From the NCBI GenBank assembly GCA_963995505.1, contig OZ023198.1:6348558-6412557 (forward strand): a DNA stretch of 64,000 nt. The letters are read 5' to 3'. This document shows, piece by piece, positions 33,340 to 44,900 of this stretch. Source of the DNA: Hypericum androsaemum. Its lineage: Eukaryota; Streptophyta; Magnoliopsida; Malpighiales; Hypericaceae. The stretch's first letter is position 1, and every line of letters starts with the position of its first letter. A program made the translations under genes and the position numbers. A model generated the notes under the pieces. The model saw nothing but the letters and a program-made list of their open reading frames with translations, was not told where the DNA came from and ran no database searches.

Positions 33340-34600
33340 ATATAAAAAATAATTGAGATTAATTTGGTAATTTGCCAATAAAACGCCGTCATTCCAAATA
33401 AGTTCAAGTCAAACAACTTACTCAGTTACCTTGCCACGTGGACAATAAAATGACGTCATATTAGCATACGTGACAAGCCAAGTGGATATTTTATTTCCGT
33501 CATCCGGAGTGGACCGTATACTGTAAAAGATTAGAAAGCACATGGACTGAATTACCAAATTGAAACCACACGGCCTGAACATGAAATCGGTGAAATCACA
33601 GGTAGGTAAAATATAATTTTCCATAATAAAAATGTCACAAAATGGTGGATAATATCAATGCCAAAAAAGTATATTGGGGGCACTTAAATAGGGGAAGAAA
33701 AAAAGGCAAATAATAATTAATGTATTTTCCCTGTTGTTAATCGAATTTCGTAAACAGTAAAATAAAAAGCAAAAAAAAAACAAGATATAAATAACAACAA
33801 ATTTAAGCTGCAACAATATACAATTTTCAATTGCTCCCCAATTTAGGAAAACTGGTAAGGTCAACAATGGAAATTTACCCATACAAAATGTTCCAACATA
33901 TAGTAGAAGGGACCAAACTATGGTAATTTATATCTAAACTACAGAAATGAAAGTATATTTTATTTCGAAAATTTATATGCGACTTCTACAGAAGCTCATT
34001 ATCTTACGATTGGATAATCAAACTTTGTAAAATATATTTTTTCATTTCCACTTCCAAACTGAGAGTGAATATGGTAACTTAGTATAGAAACTTCGAATAA
34101 CGACAGTCCAATTAAAAAGTTATGCAAACAAAATTTAAACCTTATTTTATTCAACATTAATTAATTTATTGAAATAAACGGCTTGTAAAGTAACGATTAC
34201 TTATAAGGTAAAAAATTAGCATATTTCGGGCATTATATATGGCTAATTTTTGACCTCATGAATCGGATACCAAAGAACATAAAAAAAATCAAGCAATAGA
34301 TTTTTTTAGGAGGGTCAATGATAATTGGGATATCAAAGACGCAAAAGATTCTTAGATGCTATTGGCCTTGTGTGGTCAATGATAGGAGGGTCAATTAATT
34401 ATTACTGCAAAATAATTAATTGTTTGCCTTTTTCTGTTCCACTATTTAAGCGCCCCCAATATACGTTTTTTTGTCTTTGATGTTATCAGTCTTTTGTGAC
34501 ATATATTATGCGACTTTTGGGTGACTAAATAACGAAAGAACTTTTTATTAAAAAGAAACGGCTATCAAAGGCACAATTTTGGGCAAATCAACAAAGATAC
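33340..34600 (-). repeat. Right inverted arm of the large TIR element, interrupted
   Basis: 33340-33622 and 34505-34600 are inverse complements of the left arm. The 867 bp between them belong to a separate inverted-repeat insertion. Confidence 0.65.
33634..34500. mobile_element. TIR insertion in the right arm of the large element
   Basis: Inverted ends of about 65 bp: GTCACAAAA...TATTGGGGGCACTTAAATAG left, and complement of CTATTTAAGCGCCCCCAATA...TTTTGTGAC right. It is 867 bp long, AT-rich and without coding capacity. It separates two parts of an arm that are nearly contiguous in the left copy. I found no exact target duplication. Confidence 0.6.
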
Positions 34601-34884
34601 AAGTGGGATTGTGCCGCCCAAGACTTTTGGAAGTCCATCTGTCTCCACGCGGTTCTCGGATGTCGAGGCTTCTGATAATAACATATTGTCCAAGTGGGAT
34701 TGTGCCGCCCAAGAGTTGACGTATATTTAGTATATCACCTTAAAAGACAATTTGATTACGATGCAATCATAAAATGGAGACATGAAATGTGAACCAAATC
34801 TTAATCGTTATCTCAATTTTCTCTCGTGTGACTTAATAATTAATCTGCATTTGACAATCTCTCTTCATTTTCCAATTTATCGCA
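34601..34884. other. Spacer with a 24-bp direct repeat
   Basis: A block beginning CAAGTGGGATTGTGCCGCCC occurs at about 34599 and again at 34693, about 94 bp apart. Otherwise nothing is recognised. Confidence 0.5.
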
Positions 34885-36018
34885 TTTTTTATTGGAAAAA
34901 TTGTCCTCAACCCTTTAGAATTTACTTAAATCTCTGTTTCAGCTCCTCTTATTTCGAAATAAAAAAATTAATTTTCGTAATTTACTTTTATTGAACTCTA
35001 AGATCCTTCGCTGATATCATCCGGTCAACATAATTTTTAAATAATAATTATACCCTACTAATAAAAAAACAAAAAATAATCATTCTTCAACCTTTAACCT
35101 TTTTTCAACCTTCGTCCCTGTCCGATTTTTCAATTCCCCAATCTAACAAATATTTCTTCCACCCACCGTCCTTCCCACCAAAACCAATTTATTTTCTTAT
35201 TTTGAATTACAGAAAAAACCTATTTGATTCTCGCCGTCTCGGCAAAAACCCCAAAACGGAATCAACCGCCATTGGAGCTAGGGTATCGAGCTTCTTTCTA
35301 TGCACAAGGGCACAAAAAAACCTCCCACGCCGTCAACGAGAATTGCGCATAGAAAAATTTCAGAAAAAACACTAAAATTTTGCTCTCCTCTCTTCTTCCT
35401 TCTCCGTTTCGGTTTCCAATTTTTGGTCTCTTCAAGGCTTTATCTATCTCCTTAAACTCAAAATCATTACTCAAGGCAAGTATAGGTTGGTGGCTACATC
35501 AAGGGCGTTGAAGCTCTGGTGGTTAGAGAGGAGGAGAGAGTCGACGTTGAGGTTCTTGCACTTGTAAAAATTGTCGAATTTGGTTGCCGACAGTGCCGAG
35601 TTACTGGTTATGACCGGTTGCCCAAATGTCAGATCTGGGTCAGAGGTGGTTGTTAACTTCGATGGTGGTCGGGGGCGGTGCTCAAATGTCAGTTTCAGTT
35701 GTTCACATGCTAAATTAAAAGAGGAAAAAAGTTAGAAGTGAAAAAAAAAGTGAAATCGGTGTCAAGGAAACCCCAGTGATTTTTTTTTGTTTTGAAATCG
35801 GTGTGAAGGTTGAAGAATCAAGAAGGGTTATTTTTTTTATTTTATTAGAAAAATATAATTATCATTTTAAAATTATGTTAGCTAGATAACATCAACGAGG
35901 GGTCTTACAGTTCAATAAAAATAAATTAGGGGGCTAAAAATTTTATTTTAAAACAAGAGAGACTGAAACAGTAATTTAATTAAATTCTAGGAGCCGAGAA
36001 CAATTTACCTTTTTTATT
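34885..36018. mobile_element. MULE-like TIR element with 9-bp TSD
   Basis: Exact duplication TTTTTTATT at 34885-34893 and 36010-36018. Inverted arms of about 210 bp (34894-35105 and 35800-36009) share CTGTTTCAG, TTTATTGAACT, TCATC/GATGTTATC and AACATAATTTT blocks. The core (35150-35720) is gene-like but unrecognised (TCTCGCCGTCTCGGCAAAA, GGTCAGAGGTGGTTG). No transposase frame is present. Confidence 0.75.
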
Positions 36019-36275
36019 TGAATTGTGAGACTCGTTGGATGATTTTAGTGCCTTGCTCTCCGAGAAGCCCAGCACTCGACGTTAGTCACGGCCGCATACG
36101 ATAATTGTTTTTTGAGGTCGTTACTTGGGTTTGTTGATGTAAATTACGGGGTAAAAATATAGATTTGTAAAAATTTGAAGCATATTTAAGAGAATATCGG
36201 TACCAAAATTTTGAAAATTGGACAAAAAATTAAAATAATAATCAAAATTGGAATAAAAATCATGACCAACAATGT
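36019..36275. other. Intergenic, nothing recognised
   Basis: AT-rich spacer between the MULE-like element and the LTR-like repeat. Confidence 0.4.
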
Positions 36276-37420
36276 TGTAACGCCCCGTGATTCGATCGAC
36301 TGGCTCTACAGACCAACACAGATCTTTTCCAGCGTGTCTTGTCCTCATTCGCACGCACCCTAGGAAACTTCCCAGTAGATCACCCATTCCTGATTCTACT
36401 CCCGGCCAAACGCGTTTAACCTTGGAGTTCTCTCAGGATGTGTGCCAGAAAAAAAGGTGTACCTTGTTGATTTGGATAGTACCAATCAAATCACTTAAGG
36501 TGTTTCAGACAGTACATATCATTTACGGGGTATCACATTATTTAAGTTGCCACGCCCCAAAAATAGGCATGTCAACCCCACAGAGAGAAAATTCTCCGCA
36601 AGGCTCAATTACTCTTAAAATAGGTTTGAAAACAAACATCTTTAAATATTACATCTACAATCGTAAATAAGTTTTATTCAAAATGTAAATGTCATGTCGT
36701 ACAATGCATGCGCCTGCTCCTATTTCTCACTCCCGAATTGCTCCTTAGTATCTGAGACAGCAGCGCACATTAATGAGGATACGCATCTCAGTAAGTCGGT
36801 AAAAATACATAATTCATACAGCAAATACTATTACATATTTCATATCAATAATACCTAATAATAACCCTTCAATCAAACAGACATCACAATTACACACTCG
36901 ACCAATCAGAGTATTTAAAACAAGTAATGGACACTCAACAATGCTCAGGTTAAACACATAGTACACAGTTTTAACAGAGGACACACCAATACACTATCAA
37001 GTTTTTCAGAACCCGACGAAGGTCACTTATCCAACTATCTTAACCAACTAAACTTATCCAACTATCTTAACCAACTAATATAATAGGACTCCGGAGCCTA
37101 ACATATCCATGATGGGATTCTCGCGGGGCCCAGAAAAGTACCCTGCCGTTCCTGCGTTGCGGGCCCAAAAGACAGAAGGGTATTCCCACGAGCCCAGATA
37201 ATTTTCACACTCCCTATCCATTTGATCACACGCACCTAGGGTTACCCGGTAGTCCCTTTGAAATGGTGCGTATAAACTATAAGGTCCAAAAGGTATGAAA
37301 ATAATTCCGCCACTCAAAAACAGAACATACCAGTTGCACATCGAAACTTATCATACTAAGAATTCGAACACAAGCAACGCGGATCCATAAACCATACAGA
37401 ATCATAAAATTTTGGAAATC
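36276..37420. repeat. Dispersed repeat D, copy 2 (Gypsy-LTR-like), with 5S-like segment
   Basis: It starts TGTAACGCCCCGTG, a form common at the start of plant Gypsy LTRs. 36545-37420 is homologous to 21240-22300 (TAGGACTCCGGAGCCTAACA, CCGTTCCTGCGTTGCGGGCC). It has no coding capacity. The part at 36360-36432 resembles 5S rRNA. Boundaries are approximate, and a second LTR is not visible. Confidence 0.6.
36360..36432 (-). repeat. 5S rRNA-derived segment (not a gene)
   Basis: The minus strand reads AGAACTCCAAGGTTAAACGC, then GGGAGTAGAATC, then AATGGGTGATCTACTGGGAA. These align in order with the plant 5S blocks AGAACTCCGAAGTTAAGCGT, GAGAGTAGTACTAG and GATGGGTGACCTCCTGGGAA, which include the pol III internal control region. 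The 5' third of 5S is not recognisable and several bases differ, so it is a derived piece inside a repeat. Confidence 0.65.
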
Positions 37421-38999
37421 AAAAAAGTACTACGAATAAAAGAACAATACGAAAATAGATTCATTAGCATTACATAAATCAGATTAAGTCAGAATCAAAT
37501 CTGAGTCGTACGTGTTTCAGACAACCACGAACTCCACTTACCCAAAGATAACAATATTAAAATTGGTTTCATACAATCCATCATGCGATTCATCCCTAGA
37601 TCTATTACATGCGATTAGGTTTTGGAATTTTAGCTTGCGATTCATTCATTTAACATTACATCCGAAGATACCATATCAATCATGCAAGCCGAGACATGCG
37701 ACCATGCGCTAACAACAATAAATCCAAACTTAGTAATGCGTTTATAATTATGCTTCGTCTTAAAATCCAAGCCACAAGTTCACAAGGTAAAATTAGTAGC
37801 CCATTTTCACATGTGATGTCTACAGAAATCCTGCGCAATTCATTATAAAAATAAACCAAGTCCATGTCCCGATATTCACCAATCAATATGACCAAGCAGA
37901 GCGAATAATGGTCACGATAAATCCATAGACCTTGACACAACAATAGTACACAACACAATAAAATCCGACTTACTCATGAAACTAAACTTGCAAACCATAA
38001 CAAAACCATCACAGAATCAAAATAATAGAAATAATAAACCAACTTTCATCTTTTTCGATGACTCATCTCTCGATCCTATTTAATTTATTTTTTTCTCCTT
38101 CCAGTGAAATGCGACCACATGCCTTGAATTTATAATACATATTGACCTAATTAGGGTTACATGAAAACTTACCTTATGCTACCTAAAGTTATTATGAATA
38201 ACTATACACTACCCAAAAATTTGAACTAATGTCAAATAGATTTTTCAATTCTTACAAATGTGATCAGAGCTGGTAAAAATATAGGTAACTAAGTACGACC
38301 TGTTTGTTATTAATTAGGAGAACTTTGAAACTAACAATGATAATTGGGATCTGGTCTAATTGAAAGAATTAGCCTGATCTTATAAGCTTTGGTTTAACGA
38401 TCTTAATACAAAAATTAGTCGAGATTCAAGTTTGTATTAAGTAGTGAACAAAATTAAAAAAATACTAATTTTCCAACAACTCTCTCTAACGCTAGCAATC
38501 CTCCTCCCACCGAGGGTAATACAAGCTTTGATTAGATTGTATGTTAATCAATAAGATAGAGATTACGTATTTATTTGGTGATATGATTTGAGGAGGTGAC
38601 CAATAAACATATTCTTATACAATGCATCGTAATTAAACTGTTTTCCATTTTGTTGACTTTTGGGTGTCAGACGATTGTAAGAGATCGGATCACTAGAGTA
38701 TTATAATATTTCTTCTTTTCTATGCACCATATTTTTTTATTTAAGTGGTGAGACTGGTGGGTTTATTTAGTATTTACTCTCTCTCAGTTGACTTAATAAT
38801 TAATCTGCATTTTACACAGATCGGATCGCTAAAGTAGTTGAGTATCTCTCCTTTCTTTATTTCAATGGTGAGACTCGTGGGATTATTTTAGAAGGTGGCC
38901 TGCATTCGTGGTTCACGTCATGGCCACATACATATCTTAATATAATGAATAATAAAAGAAAGTTCATTTTTAGAAGTTTGATGCGAAAATGTCAAAACT
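37421..38999. other. Intergenic, nothing recognised
   Basis: AT-rich spacer. A segment around 38730-38780 and one around 38845-38890 are similar to each other (GTGAGACTGGTGGGTTTATT against GTGAGACTCGTGGGATTATT), suggesting an old local duplication. Confidence 0.45.
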
Positions 39000-39205
39000 A
39001 TTCCTAAACTCTAAATACCAAATTCCAAAATCCTAAACTCCGAACTCCAAACTCCAATCCCCAAATCACACACGAAATTTCCTAAACCCCGAACCCCAAA
39101 CCCTTTCCCAAATCCCAAATCTCAAACTCCAAACCTAAAAGCTAAAACTTAAACAATAAAACCTAAACTCTAAACCCTAAATCCTAAAATCCTAAACCCT
39201 AAAAA
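39000..39205. repeat. Degenerate telomere-like repeats
   Basis: A run of AAACCCT/AAACTCC-like heptamers, with two perfect CCCTAAA units near its right end (39175 and 39197), resembles the Arabidopsis-type telomere repeat. It is degenerate, so it is an old interstitial tract or simple-sequence drift. Confidence 0.5.
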
Positions 39206-39865
39206 AATAGATACTCTCTGTCTCTCTCTCTCTCTCTCTCGGAAAGGTGATTTTTGGGAGACTCGTTCTCCTCCTTCGGATTGTGGCGCCGCCGGTGGCT
39301 TGCCACGCCGGCGGGCTCATGCCCCAGCCACCGCCGGCCTCTAGGGTGACGGCCCCGCTCCCTCCGTTTCTTCAACTCAGGCCGGGGGCGTACTTTTCTT
39401 GGTCCCTCGTTTGATTTTCCCCGCGCCGCATGCAACCCTTTTGCCTCCTGCGGTTAGGGTTTTCTAAGGTGCTCCTCCTTTTCTCAATCCGGTGATCTCA
39501 CATGCCGTTGTGAATGTTACGCCTGTCCCACAAGGTTCCTTTCCAAACCCAGCAGGGTGAGATTAGGGGTATGCAAACGACATTCGGTATTTGGTATTTT
39601 ATATATTTTTTTGGTATTCGGGATTTCGGGATTGATATTTCGGTATTTGAGATATAATTCGGTATGTCTTTTTTGAAAAATTCAACAAATTTCTGAATTT
39701 TGGTATTCGGTATAATTTTGGTATATACCAGTATTACACTAAAATACCAAAAAATACCAAAGTACTAAAACGTAAATTAACCACAAATATATATACCAAA
39801 AAAATCATATTCCACCACCAAACCTACCTCATAGTCTCAGTCGCTTCTCACTCTCTCTTTTTATA
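39206..39865. other. CT microsatellite, GC-rich block and a possible hAT end
   Basis: A CT run (39219-39240) is followed by a GC-rich block (39260-39430) with no recognised protein. 39566-39790 contains TAGGGGTATGCAAACGACATTC followed by many GGTATTCGG/CCAAAATACC inverted pieces. This resembles one end of a hAT-like small element, but the other end was not found. Confidence 0.35.
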
Positions 39866-40502
39866 TGAGTGTCAAAAATACACTAATTTGACAAGATCAT
39901 TTAGAAGTCTTTTTCGTATATAATGTCTTCGAATTTTGTGTCTTTTTGTCTATTTTTAAGTTTGTTGTCTTGGATAGACTTTTTTGTTATATTTTTGGTC
40001 TTTTGGAGATATTTGAAGCAGTTCAAGACCATTCAGAGTGGACGTGGAAGAAGTAGGGATGACAATGGGTAGGGTAGGGTATTGGTAAGACCCTACCCAT
40101 ACCCTAGTTTTTGATGTTAGACCCTTTCTCTACCCTCGACCCTACAAAATTTTTATTATTGAACCCATACCCTACCCTTCACGAGACACAGGGTCTGCAG
40201 GGTCCGACCCTTTAATGTTATACTTTTTTGATATCTTTACACTCAAAATTAATTTTCATATAAATTTAAATAAATTCAAGATATCTAGTACATACCATAT
40301 CAACATTCAATATAAAATTAAAAAATATAAAATTTTGCAATTTAATTTAATTAGTGCAAGGTCCTTCCTTTCAAGTTTTAAATACATAAATAATTCAACA
40401 AAAAAATATAAAAAGTTACTTTCTAATGATCCATCATTCACATTATCTTCTAAGCTAGTTATCTTTTAAGGTTCTTGCATGTTTCTTTTTATTTTTTAAG
40501 TT

Positions 40503-40542
<40 letters not shown>

Positions 40543-42202
40543 TCTAGATAAGGTAGGGTAGGGTTTGAATCTATAGGATTCATACACTACTCTACACCCT
40601 ACTTCTAAACATGGACCAATACTCATACCCTACCCTAGACCTAGTCAAACTACCCATACCCTCGACCTATAGGGTAAAGATAGGGTCTGACCCATATGGT
40701 ATTGGTATTTCTGCCATCTGTAGGAAGAAGCCGTGAGGTGAGAGTACAAAAACAAGGGATTTTAGCGATAGTATCGTTTGGCAGTCCTACAGCTGCGTGG
40801 CACACACGAGCCCTTACCTCTTCTGAGCTATCGCATACGAGGGGCAAAAGGTACTGAGCGGTAATCCTGACTGGGGTGTACTAAAAGAGTAGAAACTTCT
40901 TGCTCCAGAATTTGATAGAGATGCGTGAGGTACCATTGGAAAGCTAAGAAAGAGTTCTATATTTCTACCTCAATACTCGAATCAAATTCCAAGTGGAAGG
41001 TTGCCAAAAATCATGATCTTTGTCATATGTCAAACCTTCAGCAAGAATGCCTCCCGACAAAGTAATGCCGGATAGGTTTGAGACTCTTTTTGCCCGATTT
41101 GTAACCCTTGTTGAGGACATTTTGGTATTTCTACAACTTTTGTGGGTGGGGAATGGGTTGAACTATAAATACCCTTTCCCCACAAACCCTAGGGAATTTT
41201 TATCATTTGGGATTCTCTACACATTAGTTTATAGAGAAGATTTTGGAGAGGATTGCTCTCAATCCATTGAAGGGAGGTTGGAGCATGGTGAAGAGGAACG
41301 AATAAGGCGGCCCAGACAATTGAGCCATCCTCTATCCCTTTCCTTTTAGTTTTCTTGTGACATGGCTTTTCCTTTAATGTCATTTATGCTTGCATTTATC
41401 ATTTGTGAGAAGTTTTCCTTCGGGTGGGGTGCCCTAAGCGCACCCGATTGACTCAATTTTGAATGGGCTTTCGTTGTTAGAGTACGAATTAGTTGATTGT
41501 GCTTAATGCTTTAGCTAAATGAATTTATGATTTGGAGTTAATGGCTTAATCTTGACCTAAGGCCTTGCTAATTGATCTAGTGGGACCCGCAGTTAATACT
41601 TTTAGTTAAAAGATGACTAGTGTTGGAGTTGTTAATTTAATCTTAAACGAAGTACATGCCAAATGAGTTAGTGACTCCCAAAACACATGATATAGAGGGA
41701 CCCATGGAAACTATATGACTAATTGACTAGAGTTGACTCGAGGCACCATAGAGAAAGACCCACGATGGTACTAGGAACTTGGTGAAGAGCCTAAATTAGT
41801 TATCCTTAGGGTTGAACGTTAAGGAGCAAAACTGAGGGGTTAATTTGGGGTCCGTGCTCGTTTGCATAAGGTTGACAACTCACATTTACAAAGGGCACGA
41901 TGGTTATGCTATTGACCCAATAGGAAGCTTTGGGGTGTGAAGAACATGACTGTGAAGCATCTTCGTATTAGGCTCACCTAGGACCGCCATGAGCTAGAAC
42001 AAAGCCCACAAAAAGCAGAGTTGAGAGAATTGTGCAAAGGTTGCCCTGCCCACTTTTCTCTATAGTCTTAAACTCCACTTTTAGTCATTAGCTATTCACC
42101 TATCCTCGCTAACTTTTCATTTCAAGCCATATGACCCATTCTCTGTGAATTTGGCACTCTACTTCCTTATATTGCTAGGGTGGACCCCCAGAGTCCATCC
42201 CA
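39866..42202 (+). repeat. 5' LTR of the Athila-like element
   Basis: It starts TGAGTGTCAAAAATACAC and ends CA before the primer-binding site. Without the hAT-like insertion (40054-40730) it is about 1.66 kb, a normal Athila LTR length. TATAAATA lies at 41164-41171. With no second LTR, the left border is inferred from its start motif. Confidence 0.55.
40054..40722. mobile_element. hAT-like non-autonomous element with 8-bp TSD
   Basis: The exact 8-bp duplication GGAAGAAG lies at 40046-40053 and 40723-40730, as for hAT elements. The ends are imperfectly inverted: TAGGGATGACAATGGGTAGG left, and TACAGATGGCAGAAATACC read inward from the right. Subterminal GGGTAGGGTA/TACCCTACCC motifs are numerous, and a TA run sits at 40509-40540. 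It has no transposase frame. It inserted into the Athila-like LTR. Confidence 0.85.
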
Positions 42203-42207
42203 TTAAT

Positions 42208-42224
42208 TGGCGCTCTTGCTGGGG
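42208..42224 (+). other. Primer-binding site of the Athila-like element
   Basis: TGGCGCTCTTGCTGGGG closely matches the TGGCGCCGTTGCCGGGG site seen downstream of the 5' LTR in Athila-type elements, and lies a few bases after the LTR end. Confidence 0.7.
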
Positions 42225-42458
42225 AGCAGTTGTTCCCTTGGTATTTAGTTTAATTAGTTAGTAGTTTTGGTAGCTTTACTTTTAGTTGCTTAGTAGTTAG
42301 TTAATTGAGATTCATCCTAGTTGTATTAATGATGCATCTTGCTTGCATTCCTCTTGTTAGATTTTGGGGTGAACTCTTGGGTATTTGTGATTAATGTTGT
42401 TCGATTTGAACCTTGGCATACCGCTCTTGTCAAATAGGTACCCTAACCGTGAGAGCAA

Positions 42459-43254
42459 ATGGCCGAGGAAATGGAAGGGGATAGAATACTGTTCATGGAT
42501 TTTTCTAAAGAGATATAGGAAAGAACCATTGTAAGGAAAAAGAAACTAAGCATCGAGTGCGAAGCTTTTGAGATCAACCCCGAGCTTCTTAAGTTTTTGC
42601 AAGGCGAGGTGCAATTTGGAGGCAAGTGAGTGAAGAACCAATGAACCATCTCGATAAGTTCATAGACATTTGTGACATCTTCAAGATAAGAGGAGTGCCT
42701 GAAAACTCGATCAAGCTACGGTTATTCCCATTCACTTTGAAGGATGGTGCCCAAGGTTAGTACAAGGGTATCAAAGGGGAAGATTGGGATGTAGTGGCAA
42801 CAAAATTCTTAACAAAATACTATCCAAGATCTAAGGTGATGAAGAATTTGGGAAGTCATTAACTTTAAATAAGAGGAGGCAGAATAATTTGGAGAAGCTT
42901 GGGAGAGATTTTAGCAACTCCACCGAGTATTCCTTATTCATCAATCATCGGATGAGAAGCTTTTGCAAATTTTTTATTTTGGGTTGAATAACTCAACAAG
43001 AATAAGGCTTGAAATAACCTCAGGAGGGTCTTTTGCTGCTAGGTCCAAGAAGGAGGCATGGAGAATTGCAGAAGATATAGCAACATCCTCTACTAAAAGT
43101 GTGGAATCTAACAATGACATCTTGGTGTTGGAGGAGAACCAGACTAGCATAGAGTCAAGCACCTCGTTACTCAAGGCTCAACTGTGTGGGTTGACAAGGA
43201 AAATGGCCAAGGAGATATCCTCAAAAAATCCTAAGACGAGTAGCAAGCCTTGCT
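42459..43254 (+). pseudogene. Athila-like gag remnant
   Basis: It starts MAEEMEGDRI at 42459. It continues with NHLDKFIDICDIFKIRGVPE and LRLFPFTLKDGAQ, the Retrotrans_gag core, then KFLTKYYPRSK, and from 42963 IFYFGLNNSTRI and EAWRIAEDIATSS, typical of Athila gag. Several stops and frame changes occur; one falls where the family has a conserved Trp after KDGAQ. It is not functional. Confidence 0.75.
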
Positions 43255-44076
43255 AGGTAGGAGTTAAAAGGAAAGGAGGTGAAGCAAAAGAACCATCTTA
43301 GGATGAGGTTAAGGTAGAAGAAGGGAAGGAACCGGATTAGGACTTGGTCATGGAAAAGATGCTTTCCATTTTCTCGTAACAACAATTGATGATGAGCAAG
43401 TTACACAAGCAAGACAACATTGTAGACTTTGGAGCAATCGCTAAAAGGGCAAAGTGCATTCTTCAACAACTTAGAGTTCCAAGCCTCCCAACTCGCAAAA
43501 AGAAGGAGGACCACCGATGAGGAGATTTCCCAAACTCAATCAATAGTGGAAAACTAGACACGAAATTATTTCATGATCACAACCGAGAAGGGTGAGATGT
43601 GGAGCCCAACAGAAGGGAAAAAGAGCATGAAAAGAACCCATCGTATCAACAAGCTCAATCAAAATGGGAGAGAGATGGACATCCTCCAATGAGAGCCCCC
43701 AGCAAGAGGGGCCTGGTGTTGACATGGATTATCTTGTTGAGATTTATAAATTATGCAAGAGAGTATATGAAAAGCTCTATTATGAAATCTCATAGTCAAA
43801 GTTTGTACAAACGTGCCCTCAATTTGTGCTACTGATGGAGCAAGAATCTTAAGACAAGAGGGAGAGAGAATCAAAAGATTACTCCTTATTCTCCAGCATG
43901 AAGCAATTATTGAGAGCGATGTTCTGGGATATATTCAACCCTGATGCTGGAGAGGGACAAAGGGAGACCTCATGGGCTATACAAACTAGATAAGGTGATT
44001 GTCATCGGAGTATGAATGAATCAGAAATAACAAAGGCACCCTTTTAAGTATTAAAGATCAAGAGCCCGAGAGCCGG

Positions 44077-44392
44077 GTTCAACATAGAAAAGAGTCTTTG
44101 TGACTCGGGATCCTCAGTTAATGTCATCTCCACATCCTTGATTAAGAAAGTGGGACTCACTAAGGTGACACCAGTTACTAAGAATCTAACGTTAGCTGAT
44201 GGTACAACTCGGCAACCACATGGGTGTGTCAAAGATGTCCCCGTCTTGGTAAGAAATAAGCATGTACTTGTGGACTTTACCATTCTAGACATGCCTCCCT
44301 ATAAGGAAGATATAGTGATTTAGGGTCTACCATTCTTAGCTACTACAAAGGCCAAGCTCAATGTTGAAAAAGGGCACATCAATCTTAATGTT
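44077..44392 (+). pseudogene. Athila-like aspartic protease remnant
   Basis: The frame reads LCDSGSSVNVISTSLIKKVG, then LADGTTRQPHGCVKDVPVLV, then VDFTILDM and GLPFLATTKAKLNVEKG. It retains the D-S-G active site and the family flap and C-terminal pattern. An in-frame stop follows EDIVI at 44321-44323, before the conserved GxPFL. RT should follow but is not recognised. Confidence 0.75.
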
Positions 44393-44900
44393 AGGAAAAA
44401 GCAAATACTTTAAACTTGGGTGTAAAGCTAGAAGAGCTATTTTTTTGAGAAGGTGGGCCCGACCGGACCAGTTGGCTCGTATTAAGTGGCCTATTACTTT
44501 AAGTGGGGTAAAGTTGACTTTGAAAAAGAACTTTCATGTTAATGCTCCTTTTGAGAATCAGGCTAAAGCACTCTTGATAGAGCAATGGGAATTGATCAAG
44601 GGTGAAGTGAATGAACTTTGTCACCTATGTCATCTATATGAGGATAAAATAGTGCAATGATTGGAGAATCAGAGTTCTGATGGGTCAATGTTTGATGTAA
44701 AAATCAAAGAATTCCCAGATGTGCTGGTCGAGCCATATTTCGTACGGAGACACCACCTGGCCCGACCCCATCCTCCTCAACTAGTCCAAAGAAAGTAAAT
44801 TCAAGCTAATGACTATAAATTAGCATGTCTTATTTTGTACATATTGTTTAGCTAGTCAGAAGGGGTTGCATTTCCAGGTTCACTCATTTCTTAAGAAAAT

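Larger units (their letters stand above)
28177..34600. mobile_element. Large TIR element (MULE-like), host of nested insertions
   Basis: Inverted arms pair 28177-28275 with 34505-34600 (shared GATTTGCCCAAAAT and AAAAAGTTCTTTC) and 28286-28592 with 33340-33622 (shared TTACCAAATTGAAACCACAC complement and CCACGTGG region). The right arm is split by the insertion at 33634-34500. The core (28600-29332 and 32892-33339) is split by an LTR element. The core includes a GC-rich, gene-like block (28930-29330, frame with VELRPSAKQFRTELVATSS) that I cannot name, continuing at 32897. No transposase is seen. No clean target duplication is found outside the arms. Confidence 0.6.
39866..44900 (+). mobile_element. 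Gypsy LTR retrotransposon, Athila-like, decayed
   Basis: The order is LTR (39866-42202), primer-binding site, gag (42459-43254) and protease (44077-44392), all on the + strand, followed by short unrelated-looking pol debris to about 44900. Reverse transcriptase, RNase H, integrase and a second LTR are not recognised. The Athila/Tat placement rests on the primer-binding site and on the gag and protease motifs. Confidence 0.7.

Noticed and set aside
36360..36432. Working 5S rRNA gene
   Set aside because: The first third is missing and several control-region bases are changed.
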